Assembly (NCBI GenBank): GCA_965116945.1
Contig: OZ220734.1
Location: 2,170,001 to 2,234,000, forward strand
DNA: 64,000 bases
Origin: Plut-88900 sp965116945
Lineage (GTDB): Bacteria > Chloroflexota > Dehalococcoidia > Plut-88900
Reading direction: 5' to 3'
Position numbers and translations under genes: made by a program. Under the pieces are notes generated by a model. It did no database searches and was not told the origin of the DNA. It worked only from the letters and a program-made list of their open reading frames with translations. This document shows positions 42,759 through 51,857 of this stretch, piece by piece. Within the stretch, counting starts at the first letter, position 1; every line of letters begins with the position of its first letter.

Positions 42759-44240
42759 GTGAACCTGCCGAACAGAAGGGCCATTTCCGCCCTGGAGTCC
42801 CGCGTACGAAAATTCATTCTCGTTAACGGTTTGGCCCATTCCTCTCGCCCCTTGGTAATCGGCGTATCTGGCGGCCCCGACTCCCTAACCCTCCTCTATG
42901 CGCTCCATCGTCTTTCACCCAAGCTTGGCTTGGACCTCCACGTTGCCCATTTCAACCATGGCCTGCGAGGTCCCGCCTCCGATTCAGATGCCATTTTCGT
43001 GAAGGACGAGGCCGAATCCCTAGGTCTCTCCTTTTCCACGGCCAAAGAATATGTAAAATCCCGTCCCAAAGGACATAGCCGCTCCCTGGAAGAGCAGGCC
43101 CGGGAGGCCCGTTACTACTTCCTTGCTCGCACCGCTCGAGAACAAGACGCAGTAGGCATCGCCGTCGCCCATACCGCCGACGATCAGACTGAAACAATAC
43201 TCCTGCACCTGATAAGGGGCGCTGGCCTCCGCGGCCTCGTTGGCATGCTGCCGGTCTCCGAAACCTCTACCCCGTGGGACTTCGGCTTTACCCTGTTTCG
43301 TCCCTTGCTCGACGTGACCCGTGTCCAAACCGAGGCCTATTGCGAAGCCCTCAGCCTTGAGCCCCGCATAGACCACACCAACCTCCTCCCCGAGACCCTC
43401 AGGAATCGCCTGCGTTTGGAAATACTTCCCCAACTCCGCCAATACAACCCCCGCTTCACCGACGCCCTAATTCGCCTGGCAAAGTCAGCCTCCAATGACT
43501 TGGCTTTTATCCAAAGCCACGTCAACGAGATTACAACCAATCTGGTGGAACAAGTTGAATCTGGTTTTTCGATACCCCGGCGGAATCTTGCGGACATCCA
43601 TCCTGCCCTGCGCCGTCGGGTTCTCGTTCGTACATTGGAGTTGCTCACCGGAAGTCCCATTGATATCGGGGCAGCACACATAAACGCCTTGGAATCCCTC
43701 GTCGCCGGAGACACTGGTTCGACACTGGACTTACCGAACGGCATCCACGCCAGTCTGGGCTACGAAGGCCTTCTCCTAATCCGAAATCCTACCCCTTCGG
43801 CGTTGCCGCGGCGACAGGAGCCGATTCCCCTCCCCGACGAACCCTACCCCATCGCCATTCCCGGCAAGACTTCCATTCCGGGATGGACAATCATGGCCAC
43901 TATTGAAGAGACTCTCCCCAGCAACCGGGACTTTGGCCCCTACACAGCCCTCTTTGACATGGATCGCCTGAATGGCCCAATAACCGTCCGCCGACGCCGC
44001 AACGGCGACCGTTACACCCCCCTCGGCATGACTGGCTCAAAAAAACTCCAGGACTTCCTCACAGATGCCAAAGTCCCCCGACACCTTCGCGACTCCATCC
44101 CCATCGTCCTCTCCGCCGACCAAATAATCTGGGTAGTCGGCCACCGCCCCTCCGATCATTTTAAGATTACGGAGTCAACTCAAAGGGCGCTAGAGTTGCG
44201 GTTCGAGAAAACGGGTGCTGGAGCAAGCCCAAAGAAATAA
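42759..44240 (+). CDS. tilS: tRNA(Ile)-lysidine synthetase
   Basis: A 493-residue TilS that converts C34 of the CAT-anticodon tRNA-Ile2 into lysidine. The PP-loop is VIGVSGGPDSLTLLYAL, followed by HVAHFNHGLRG and HTADDQTETILLHLIRGAGLRGL, and a C-terminal substrate-binding domain includes VRRRRNGDRYTPLGM and SKKLQDFLTDAKVP. The start is a GTG at 42759 behind GGGAGA. The CAT tRNA at 8.6 kb may or may not be its substrate. Confidence 0.94.
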   Translation: MNLPNRRAISALESRVRKFILVNGLAHSSRPLVIGVSGGPDSLTLLYALHRLSPKLGLDLHVAHFNHGLRGPASDSDAIFVKDEAESLGLSFSTAKEYVKSRPKGHSRSLEEQAREARYYFLARTAREQDAVGIAVAHTADDQTETILLHLIRGAGLRGLVGMLPVSETSTPWDFGFTLFRPLLDVTRVQTEAYCEALSLEPRIDHTNLLPETLRNRLRLEILPQLRQYNPRFTDALIRLAKSASNDLAFIQSHVNEITTNLVEQVESGFSIPRRNLADIHPALRRRVLVRTLELLTGSPIDIGAAHINALESLVAGDTGSTLDLPNGIHASLGYEGLLLIRNPTPSALPRRQEPIPLPDEPYPIAIPGKTSIPGWTIMATIEETLPSNRDFGPYTALFDMDRLNGPITVRRRRNGDRYTPLGMTGSKKLQDFLTDAKVPRHLRDSIPIVLSADQIIWVVGHRPSDHFKITESTQRALELRFEKTGAGASPKK

Positions 44241-44365
44241 CCTCCCTTTACTCTCAAAGAGTGGCTCCTCGAACCCGAACCCCGTACCGACAACCTCACC
44301 CCGCCCCGCCCCAAGCGCCACCGCAGAAAACCTCCACTATTCTCCTAGCTTTGTCGGCCTACTAT

Positions 44366-45118
44366 TTACTTTAGCGAAGATAGTGCGGTCTCCACGAATT
44401 TTGTGTGCTTATCCCAGCAAGGCTTGCATACAGGTTTTGCCCGACTAGTCTTCCATCTCTTGCCACAAAGGTGACAGTGTTGCTCTTCAAATTTATCGTT
44501 CTTGAATTTGTTCCAAGTTTTGAAATGAGGATCGCAATAGGGCCTACTAGGACTCGCCTTTAACTCTCTCTTGCAGCGTAGACAATAACCCGCGCTTGGT
44601 GAAATTGCTTGCACTTGGATTTCTTTAGCACTTGGTTTGACCACTGAATACGTTGCCGAGGCTTCTTTGATAACTTTGCTTTTCTTGCCATGTGCAACCA
44701 ACTCGCTGATTCGTTCTATATCTTTGGCTTCTTCGAGAATTTCTTCGTAAAGCTCTCGGTCATTTTCTCGCGACGCTCGTATTCCCATTTCATTGTTGTT
44801 TTCCTGCGAGAATTTGTGGAGGTTCATAGAGGTCAAAACCGCCTCTTTTTCGTTTAGGTAGCACTTCGCGTGCAAGGTCTTACAGAACCTCGTCTCAATC
44901 CACTCCTGTGTCCTGAGCCAACTGTCTTCCTTGGACTGTAGTTTTTTCTTGCCGTAGATGATAGTGAAATTTGCCGAGCCACTCTTGTTTTCAATGCGCC
45001 GTTTGAAGTTCTCGTCGAATTTCAGGTATGGGCTGATGAGTAGGACCCACTCATCAGCCTGCCTGATTATGTTTTCAATCGCTGCAGTCGTTTTTGCGGT
45101 GGTCAGGAATTCTGTCAT
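44366..45118 (-). CDS. PLD-like (HKD) protein with two C-terminal zinc fingers
   Basis: A 250-residue protein with an N-terminal phospholipase D/nuclease half-site: LLISPYLKF (25-33), FTIIYGKKK and TLHAKCYLNEKEAVLTSMNL (H83, K85). One HKD copy suggests dimeric action, as in Nuc-type nucleases. Two four-ligand zinc sites follow: C179, C182, C195 and H198, then C215, C218, C231 and C234. The DNA is clearly richer in A and T and in Lys/Asn/Glu codons than its neighbours, suggesting transfer. It sits alone between tilS and NAD-salvage genes. A nuclease acting on foreign or damaged nucleic acid is inferred, not shown. Confidence 0.75.
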   Translation of the reverse strand: MTEFLTTAKTTAAIENIIRQADEWVLLISPYLKFDENFKRRIENKSGSANFTIIYGKKKLQSKEDSWLRTQEWIETRFCKTLHAKCYLNEKEAVLTSMNLHKFSQENNNEMGIRASRENDRELYEEILEEAKDIERISELVAHGKKSKVIKEASATYSVVKPSAKEIQVQAISPSAGYCLRCKRELKASPSRPYCDPHFKTWNKFKNDKFEEQHCHLCGKRWKTSRAKPVCKPCWDKHTKFVETALSSLK

Positions 45119-45188
45119 CGCATTTGGGTTTTCTGGGACTCTGTAAGGGCATCCGCTAAGGGCCCATAGTCAGTTCCCCTAAACGGCC

Positions 45189-46229
45189 CTACATCACCCT
45201 CTTCAACCGAGCATTCTCCGTCAACCCCGGGATCCGACCCCGCTTCGCTATCGCCTTCCCATCCACTTCGTGAATGTCCGCCGTAAAGTTGATAGGCCCC
45301 GCGTTGCTGATATATCCCCCCACCCCGAAGCTGTCCACCGGCGCATCGTTCTCTATGAAATAGCGTATCCGCTCGGGGTCCAACCCCCCGCTCACTATCA
45401 GCCTCACCGACTCGAACCCCTCCATATCCAACCGAGCCCGTATCTCCTTCACCAGCTCCGCCGTCACCCGACCTCTCTCCCACGGCGTATCCAGCCTCAC
45501 GCCGGACAGCCGCTCCTTCATCACCCGCGCCACCCGTAAGCTCTCCTCCGCCTCATCCTTGAACGTATCAACCAGCACAATCCTCGGCACTTCGGGGCCC
45601 TGACTCCGGTCGAATGCCTCCGCCGCCTCCAGCGTGTCACCCACAACCAGGATTAGTGCATGGGGCATGGTACCCGTAGGGGCAACGCCTGCTAGCGTAG
45701 CCCCGTCTATCGAGGCGCATCCCACGCAGCCCGCCTTCACCGCCGCATACTCCATCCTCCCAGACACCAACGGATGCACATGCCTCGCCCCGAAGCTAAC
45801 CACAGGCCTGCCCTCTGCAGCCTTTACGCACTCTCGCGCCGCCGTTGCCCATCCCGTACAATGTGACAAAATGCCAAGCAGAGGCGTCTCATACAAGCCG
45901 AATGGTCGGTAGGGAGCCCGCACCCTCAAAACCACCTCTTTCCGCTCAATCTCCACCCCTTCTTCCAGTGCCTCCACCTCCCTGTCCCTCGCAGGCACGG
46001 CATCTTCGATTAGCTGCAAAGCCTCGTCTAGTCCACAGAGAACCCCGGGCCTCGAGGTGAAAAACTCCACCGTGACCGTAGGGTTTAGGCCCTCGGCCTC
46101 CAACACTTCCTGCGCCCGACGGAAGTAGATGTCGGTTGTTCCCCCGGAAATTACCCAGTCGGGCAATGGGAATTTGGGGCGCTTGGAGAGATCGGAAGTC
46201 AACCGGAGATCGTCTTGGATGATTGCCAT
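45189..46229 (-). CDS. pncB: Nicotinate phosphoribosyltransferase
   Basis: A 346-residue enzyme of the NAPRTase/QPRTase-like fold making nicotinate mononucleotide from nicotinate and PRPP. GGTTDIYFRRAQEVLEAEGLNPTVTVEFF opens it (written here as the region at residues 29-57); SFGARHVHPLVSGRMEYAAVKAG, GATLAGVAPTGTMPHALIL and LIVSGGLDPERIRYF are conserved. It is shorter than E. coli PncB, matching the compact Gram-positive/archaeal-type group. It lies 19 bases downstream of a nicotinamidase-like gene, completing a two-step salvage route to NAD. Confidence 0.9.
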   Translation of the reverse strand: MAIIQDDLRLTSDLSKRPKFPLPDWVISGGTTDIYFRRAQEVLEAEGLNPTVTVEFFTSRPGVLCGLDEALQLIEDAVPARDREVEALEEGVEIERKEVVLRVRAPYRPFGLYETPLLGILSHCTGWATAARECVKAAEGRPVVSFGARHVHPLVSGRMEYAAVKAGCVGCASIDGATLAGVAPTGTMPHALILVVGDTLEAAEAFDRSQGPEVPRIVLVDTFKDEAEESLRVARVMKERLSGVRLDTPWERGRVTAELVKEIRARLDMEGFESVRLIVSGGLDPERIRYFIENDAPVDSFGVGGYISNAGPINFTADIHEVDGKAIAKRGRIPGLTENARLKRVM

Positions 46230-46248
46230 TGGCTTCGTTTGGATCGGT

Positions 46249-46788
46249 TTAACCGACTGCCTGGGGCTGCACCACCTTAGCCCCCAGCACCTTCTCTATG
46301 TGGTCCAGGGCAAATCGATGCGCCTCTTCAGAATATGTTGCTACTGCATCAGCCGGCACCTCAACCCGATAGTCCCGGTTTCGGGCATCCGCAACCGTGT
46401 GCATGACACAGACGTTGGTGCACACGCCACAAACTATTACCTTCTCCGGGGCAAGCTCTCGCAGCCTGTCAGCTAAATCCGTGTTGAAGAACCCACTGTA
46501 TCTCTGCTTCGGGATCACCTCTCCACTGATGCCGGCCAACTCGGGAATTATTTCAGTCTCAGTTGTACCCCGAACACAGTGCTCTGGAAACATTTCGAAT
46601 TCCAGGTCGTCGGGCGCATGGTTGTCGCAGAGAAAGATTATCTTGCTCCCCAAAGCCCTTTCTCTTTCGATTAATTCTTGCACAACTGGGATAATCTCTC
46701 TCGCCGACTCTCCAGTGTACAAATTCCCTCCCTCCTCACAGAAACCACGGACCATGTCTACTACTAATACTGCGTTAGGCATATCCAC
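46249..46788 (-). CDS. pncA: Nicotinamidase / isochorismatase family amidase
   Basis: A 179-residue cysteine hydrolase. The catalytic triad is visible: Asp in LVVDMVRGF, Lys in VIPKQRYSGF and Cys in VCGVCTNVCVMHTVADA. Metal-site features (DNHAPDD, EMFPEHC) match nicotinamidases, which hold zinc through Asp and two His. The operon partner is nicotinate phosphoribosyltransferase, which makes nicotinamide the probable substrate. The start is an ATG at 46788 behind GGAGG. Confidence 0.85.
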   Translation of the reverse strand: MDMPNAVLVVDMVRGFCEEGGNLYTGESAREIIPVVQELIERERALGSKIIFLCDNHAPDDLEFEMFPEHCVRGTTETEIIPELAGISGEVIPKQRYSGFFNTDLADRLRELAPEKVIVCGVCTNVCVMHTVADARNRDYRVEVPADAVATYSEEAHRFALDHIEKVLGAKVVQPQAVG

Positions 46789-46846
46789 CTCCTATTTCAA
46801 CCCGTTTCCCTTTGTTCAAAAATGTTAAACCCCCCACACCGCCTAT

Positions 46847-47590
46847 TCAAGAAGCCCCATCGCTCACCCGGTATCGAGGCTTCGGCATCCCTCCGAATCG
46901 CAGCCTCAGCAGCCCCTTGAAGTCCTTCCAGGCCGTTGACACCACCTTGACCCGGGTGTCGGGGTCGTCCACCCAGTGCACCGGGACCTCCTTGATCCTA
47001 TACCCGTTTTTCTCGGCAATTATCAGCAACTCGGTATCGAAGAACCACCCCTTGTCCCGGATCAACGGCACTAGTTCTTTAGAGACCCTCTGGTTTATCG
47101 CCTTGAACCCGCACTGCGCATCCGAAAACTTGGTCCGAAACATCAGTTTGATAAGAAGGTTGTAGCACCGTGATATAAATTCCCGCCTGAAACTCCTTTT
47201 CTCCACCCTCGAAGCTTTAGCCAGCCGGGACCCGATCGCAACGTCATATCCGTCCTCTATCGATCCGATCAGCGCAGGCAACGCATCCAAACGGGTCGAT
47301 AGGTCGACGTCCATGTAACAGGTCACATCCGCTTCACTATCTCCCCACGCCTTGAACAGTGCCCTGCCCCGACCCTTCTTATTCAGGTGGATCAATTCCA
47401 CCCTCTCGTTCTCACTCGCCAGTTGCTCTGCCACCTCCCGCGTCGAGTCCACGGACCCATTATCAGCCACAATTATCCGCCAATCTGAGTAGGGTAGTTC
47501 TTTCCTGGCAAACTCGGAAAGCGTAGCCAAGCACTTGGGCAATGCCTCCTCTTCGTTGTACACGGGAATGACTATGTCAACACTTCTCAA
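46847..47590 (-). CDS. GT2 glycosyltransferase, dolichyl/polyprenyl-phosphate sugar synthase type
   Basis: A 247-residue GT-A glycosyltransferase. IVIPVYNEEEALPKCLATL is the nucleotide-binding start, CYMDVDLST is the DxD region, AIGSRLAKASRV and DAQCGFKAI match dolichyl-phosphate glucose/mannose synthases, and EVPVHWVDD closes the domain. No C-terminal membrane segment is seen, unlike many polyprenyl-phosphate sugar synthases. It is 41 bases after purH on the same strand. Acceptor and sugar are unknown. Confidence 0.87.
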   Translation of the reverse strand: MRSVDIVIPVYNEEEALPKCLATLSEFARKELPYSDWRIIVADNGSVDSTREVAEQLASENERVELIHLNKKGRGRALFKAWGDSEADVTCYMDVDLSTRLDALPALIGSIEDGYDVAIGSRLAKASRVEKRSFRREFISRCYNLLIKLMFRTKFSDAQCGFKAINQRVSKELVPLIRDKGWFFDTELLIIAEKNGYRIKEVPVHWVDDPDTRVKVVSTAWKDFKGLLRLRFGGMPKPRYRVSDGAS

Positions 47591-47631
47591 CTGGTTTTCT
47601 TTCTTTCCCGAACATTCGATAGCGGCAAGTC

Positions 47632-49152
47632 CTAGTGCTTGAAATGCCGTACTCCTGTGAACAGCATCGCCATCCCTAATGAATCCGCAGCCTTTATAAC
47701 TTCCTCGTCCCTCACTGATCCTCCCGGTTGCACCAATGACCCCACCCCTCCCGCCGACGCCATCTCCACGTTGTCTGCAAACGGGAAAAACGCATCCGAT
47801 GCCAACGCAGACCCCTTGGCCCGCTCACCCGCAGCCCTTAGGGCTAGGTGAACGCTGTTCACTCGGTTCGGCTGACCCGCTCCCATACCGACTAGCGCGC
47901 TTCCCTTGGCCAGAACGATGGCGTTGGATTTCACGTGTTTGGCCGCCTTCCAGGCAAAGGCTAGGTCAATCATCTCTTCATTCGTTGGCCTTCGTTTCGT
48001 CACGCATCTCCAACTTGAAGGATCGTCCGTACCCGAGTCCTGCATTTGGATCAGGAACCCTCCCTGCACGGTCTTAACCTCTAGCCCCTCGGCACCTCCA
48101 TCTGGAGGCATCCCCAAAATTCGGAGGTTTCTCCTCTTCTTTAGAATGTTTAGCGCCTCTTCGTCGAATCCTGGAGCGATCACAATCTCGTAGAAGACAT
48201 TCGCAATCTCCTTGGCGGTAGCCGGATCTATCTGACGATTGCACGCCACAATCCCTCCGAACGCCGACACCGGGTCACCCGCCAGAGCCCTCCGATACGC
48301 TTCCGTCAAGTCTTCATGGCTGGCCAATCCGCAAGGGTTCATGTGCTTGATTATCGACACCGCGGGTCCTTCAAATTCCGATGCCGTTTTCCAAGCTGCA
48401 TCCGCGTCGGCGATGTTGTTAAACGACAACTCCTTGCCCCAAAGTTGCCTTGCCCCGGCTATACCGGTACCCCCGGACAAAGTTACCGCATAGAACGCAC
48501 CATTCTGGTGTGGGTTTTCTCCGTATCGCAGCTCTTGCGCTTTCACCATGCCGATCGTCAGCTCTTCCGGAAACTCCTCGGACCTCTCAGACAAGTAGTC
48601 AGCTATCGCAGTGTCGTACAGTGCCACGTGCCTGAAGGCCTTCCGCGCCAGGTTCTTCCTGAATTCCAGGTCAAGAGAACCTTCTTCCAGCCTGCGGGCT
48701 GTCTCTGTGTAGTCTTCAGGATCAACGACTACAGACACATGCGGAAAATTCTTCGCTGAAGCCCGCACCAGTGTCGGCCCGCCTATATCTATATTCTCCA
48801 GCGCTTCCGTCAGGTCCACACCCTCCCTGCTAACTGTCTCCACGAATGGGTACAGATTCACCACCACCATGTCGATCAAACCTATCCCGTGGGCTCCCAG
48901 CTGGTCCAGGTGGTCCGGCAGGTCACGACGCGCCAGTATCCCTCCATGTACCGCTGGATGCAGCGTCTTCACCCGACCATCCAAAATCTCTGGAAATCCA
49001 GTCAACTCCGAAATGCTCTTGACCGGGACCCCTGCCTTGGCAATAGCCTTCTGAGTGCCACCCGTCGAAAATATCTCAACCCCCAACCCCGACAACGCCT
49101 GCACAAAAGCTCCCAGCCCTGACTTGTCCGATACACTGATAACTGCTCTCAT
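47632..49152 (-). CDS. purH: Bifunctional AICAR formyltransferase / IMP cyclohydrolase
   Basis: A 506-residue enzyme for the last two steps of IMP synthesis. The N-terminal cyclohydrolase (MGS-like) half has FSTGGTQKAI and ISELTGFPEILDGRVKTLHP. The formyltransferase half contains LRYGENPHQNGAFY, KHMNPCGLA, AFGGIVACN, KSNAIVLAKG and a C-terminal FFPFADNVEMA. Length is normal. The gene is 2 bases after purM and both follow purF, giving an operon purF-purM-purH with the GT2 gene behind. Confidence 0.96.
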   Translation of the reverse strand: MRAVISVSDKSGLGAFVQALSGLGVEIFSTGGTQKAIAKAGVPVKSISELTGFPEILDGRVKTLHPAVHGGILARRDLPDHLDQLGAHGIGLIDMVVVNLYPFVETVSREGVDLTEALENIDIGGPTLVRASAKNFPHVSVVVDPEDYTETARRLEEGSLDLEFRKNLARKAFRHVALYDTAIADYLSERSEEFPEELTIGMVKAQELRYGENPHQNGAFYAVTLSGGTGIAGARQLWGKELSFNNIADADAAWKTASEFEGPAVSIIKHMNPCGLASHEDLTEAYRRALAGDPVSAFGGIVACNRQIDPATAKEIANVFYEIVIAPGFDEEALNILKKRRNLRILGMPPDGGAEGLEVKTVQGGFLIQMQDSGTDDPSSWRCVTKRRPTNEEMIDLAFAWKAAKHVKSNAIVLAKGSALVGMGAGQPNRVNSVHLALRAAGERAKGSALASDAFFPFADNVEMASAGGVGSLVQPGGSVRDEEVIKAADSLGMAMLFTGVRHFKH

Positions 49153-49154
49153 GG

Positions 49155-50174
49155 TTAACCGATCATCACCCTCTCGGAGCCGTCTATCCTGACTACCTCC
49201 CCAATCACAACCGATCCGTCCACGCTACTCAGCAAATGGGAAGCGCTCTCTTTGGATGCCATTATCACCATTCCGATTCCCATGTTGAATACGTCATACA
49301 TCTCTGCATCGGAGACCCTGCCTGCCTCTTGAATCAGCCTAAAGACTGCGGGTACAAGCCAGGATGCACCACTAATCCGAGCTCCCAGACCTGAAGGCAG
49401 AGCCCTCGGAACATTCTCTCTGAATCCACCTCCGGTGATATGTGCCATCCCCTTTATCTTATCCAGTTGCTCTCCCACCGCTCCTAGATAACATCTGTGT
49501 GGTTCAAGGAGTTCCTCTCCAAGCGTCCGTTCCAGCTCCGGGTACAACCTCTCCAATTCTGAGGGATTCTCATCCAGACTAAAGGCCCTCCGTACCAGCG
49601 AATAACCGTTGGTGTGCAGTCCCGACGACGGAATCCCCACAATCACATCGCCCTCGTCTATAGTAGAACCGTCGATTATTTCATCTTTCTCAACCACTCC
49701 TACAATAAAGCCCGCCAGATCAAACTCCTTGCCCGGATATACACCTGGCATCTCCGCAGTCTCACCCCCGATCAGCACTACCCCCGACTCCCGGCATGCC
49801 TTCGCCAGTCCTGAGACCAGCGCCTCCGTCGCCTCGGCGTTCAACTTGCCCATAGCGATGTAGTCCAGGAAGAAGAGCGGTTTTGCACCTCCCACTAGGA
49901 TGTCGTTAATGCAGTGGTTTACAAGGTCTTCCCCAACGGTGTCGTACTTCCCGAGCATCGCCGCAATCCGAACCTTGGTCCCGACCCCATCCGCACTCGA
50001 CACTAGCACCGGGTCCCGGTATTTCTCTAAATGGTACAGCCCACCGAAAAAACCGATGTCGCCCAACACCCTCGAGTTGAAGGTAGATCTGGCGTGCTCG
50101 GAAATCTTGGCGGTAGCCCTTGCCGCAATTTCCAGGTCTACGCCCGCCGCGCGGTAGCTGCTGTCAGTGGTCAA
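49155..50174 (-). CDS. purM: Phosphoribosylformylglycinamidine cyclo-ligase (AIR synthetase)
   Basis: A 339-residue ATP-dependent ring-closing enzyme of purine synthesis. Landmarks are SSADGVGTKVRIA, the GGAKPLFFLDYIA region, GGETAEMPGVY, DVIVGIPSSGLHTNGYSLVRR, HITGGGFRENVPR and MYDVFNMGIGMV. Length and order are typical. It lies between purF (67 bases upstream) and purH (2 bases downstream). Confidence 0.96.
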   Translation of the reverse strand: MTTDSSYRAAGVDLEIAARATAKISEHARSTFNSRVLGDIGFFGGLYHLEKYRDPVLVSSADGVGTKVRIAAMLGKYDTVGEDLVNHCINDILVGGAKPLFFLDYIAMGKLNAEATEALVSGLAKACRESGVVLIGGETAEMPGVYPGKEFDLAGFIVGVVEKDEIIDGSTIDEGDVIVGIPSSGLHTNGYSLVRRAFSLDENPSELERLYPELERTLGEELLEPHRCYLGAVGEQLDKIKGMAHITGGGFRENVPRALPSGLGARISGASWLVPAVFRLIQEAGRVSDAEMYDVFNMGIGMVIMASKESASHLLSSVDGSVVIGEVVRIDGSERVMIG

Positions 50175-50241
50175 CTGGAAATCTCTGGCAATTCGCTAAA
50201 GGGTGAACGGGCAGCCATCAACTAATGTCCGCCCACGAAAT

Positions 50242-51651
50242 TCATCCCGTCTCTTGGCGTGACTCCAGGGCCAGCTTGTTCATTTCAAGCTGTACCGGTA
50301 TCGGGTAGTCACCGGAGAAGCAGGCCGTACACACCTCATTCTTCGGCATCCCTACCGCCTCGATTAGTCCCTCGAGACTTAAGTAGCCAAGCGAGTCCGC
50401 ACCTATGAGCTGCCTGATCTCTTCCACGCTGTTGTTCGCCGCCAGCAATTCTGCTCTGGTTGCTAGGTCAACCCCAAAGAAGCAAGGATGTTGTATAGGT
50501 GGAGCACAAATTCTCATGTGAATTTCTGTTGCCCCGTTCTTCTTTAGCAAGTTCACAACGTGTGGCGTGGTAGTGCCTCTCACAATGCTGTCGTCCACTA
50601 CAACAACCCTTTTGCCCTCCAAGACCTCTCGCATGGCATTGAACTTAAGCCTGACTCCCAGGTCCCGGATTCGCTGGTCCGGTTGGATGAACGTCCTTCC
50701 CACATACCGGTTCTTCAGGATTGCCTCACCCAATGGAATACCTGATTCCTTTGCATACCCTATGCCTGCGGCCACCGCAGAGTCGGGCACTCCTATCACC
50801 ATATCCGCATCCACCGGATACTCTTTCGCGAGTTGGGCGCCCATCCTCTGCCTAGCCAGGTAAAGTAGCTTCCCACCTACAATGCTGTCAGGTCTTGCAA
50901 AGTAGATATGCTCGAAAATGCACAGCGCATGCTTGTCCCGCTCAACCAGTTGTTGGGACTTCACCCCCGAGGCGTCGATGGTCACCATCTCCCCAGGCCC
51001 CACCTCCCTGATCACGTCCGAACCAATGTGGTCCAGTGCCGCGCTCTCCGAAGCCATTACCCATCCACCATTTAACTTACCCAGGGAAAGTGGGCGAACT
51101 CCCATAGGGTCCCGGACGCCAATTAACTGGTCCTTGGTCAATACAACCAGGCTGTAGGCTCCCTGGAACCGATTCATGCAATAGCGGATTCGTTCCGCCC
51201 AAGTGGACCCGGGAGCCTGGGAAAGCCAATGGGCCATCACCTCGCTGTCGGTGCTCCCCTTGAACTCGATCCCGCGGTCTTCAAGCTCTATCTTGAGTTC
51301 ACTCGCATTGATGACATTGCCATTGTGACCCGTGGCAACCTCACCATAAGGCCCATCCACCAATGTCGGCTGGGCATTGGCGATCTGACTCGAGCCCATG
51401 GTCGAATACCGGGTGTGCCCTATGGCAGCATGACCTGTAAGTCTGCTTAGGGAGTCTTCGTCAAACGCTTGCGCCACCAGGCCCATTCGGGTATGAACAG
51501 AAATCCCCTGCCCGTTGGACGCGGCAATCCCCGCGCTCTCCTGTCCTCGGTGCTGCAACGCGAACAAACCGAAGAAAGTAAGCCTGGCTACGTCCTCTCC
51601 GGGAGCATAAATCCCGAATAGCCCACAAGCTTCTTTCGGCTTGTCAACCAT
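50242..51651 (-). CDS. purF: Amidophosphoribosyltransferase (glutamine PRPP amidotransferase)
   Basis: Commits PRPP to purine synthesis. From the ATG at 51651 it has 469 residues starting MVDKPKEACGLFG: a short propeptide followed by the cysteine that becomes the N-terminal nucleophile. All four positions for the Bacillus-type 4Fe-4S cluster are present (ALCIFEHIYFARP, HPCFFGVD, CTACFSG), and the PRPP loop is VVVVDDSIVRGTT. A GTG at 51678 in frame would add 9 residues; the ATG is preferred because family propeptides are short. First gene of the pur run. Confidence 0.95.
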   Translation of the reverse strand: MVDKPKEACGLFGIYAPGEDVARLTFFGLFALQHRGQESAGIAASNGQGISVHTRMGLVAQAFDEDSLSRLTGHAAIGHTRYSTMGSSQIANAQPTLVDGPYGEVATGHNGNVINASELKIELEDRGIEFKGSTDSEVMAHWLSQAPGSTWAERIRYCMNRFQGAYSLVVLTKDQLIGVRDPMGVRPLSLGKLNGGWVMASESAALDHIGSDVIREVGPGEMVTIDASGVKSQQLVERDKHALCIFEHIYFARPDSIVGGKLLYLARQRMGAQLAKEYPVDADMVIGVPDSAVAAGIGYAKESGIPLGEAILKNRYVGRTFIQPDQRIRDLGVRLKFNAMREVLEGKRVVVVDDSIVRGTTTPHVVNLLKKNGATEIHMRICAPPIQHPCFFGVDLATRAELLAANNSVEEIRQLIGADSLGYLSLEGLIEAVGMPKNEVCTACFSGDYPIPVQLEMNKLALESRQETG

Positions 51652-51857
51652 CTGATCGCAATGCCGATATGCGGTCACGAAGGTTTCGGATACGGTCTCT
51701 CCCTAATACTCTTGGGTTTGGGCCCGCCTGACGATTATATCCCCACCCCCAACCCCGGTCAACGACATCTTACTGTTCTTTCGTGATCTAGTTCTACCTT
51801 CCTTGTCTGCTTGACGCCCCTGCCAGATCTCCCAATTCCCGCGCCTTGTGCAGCAAG

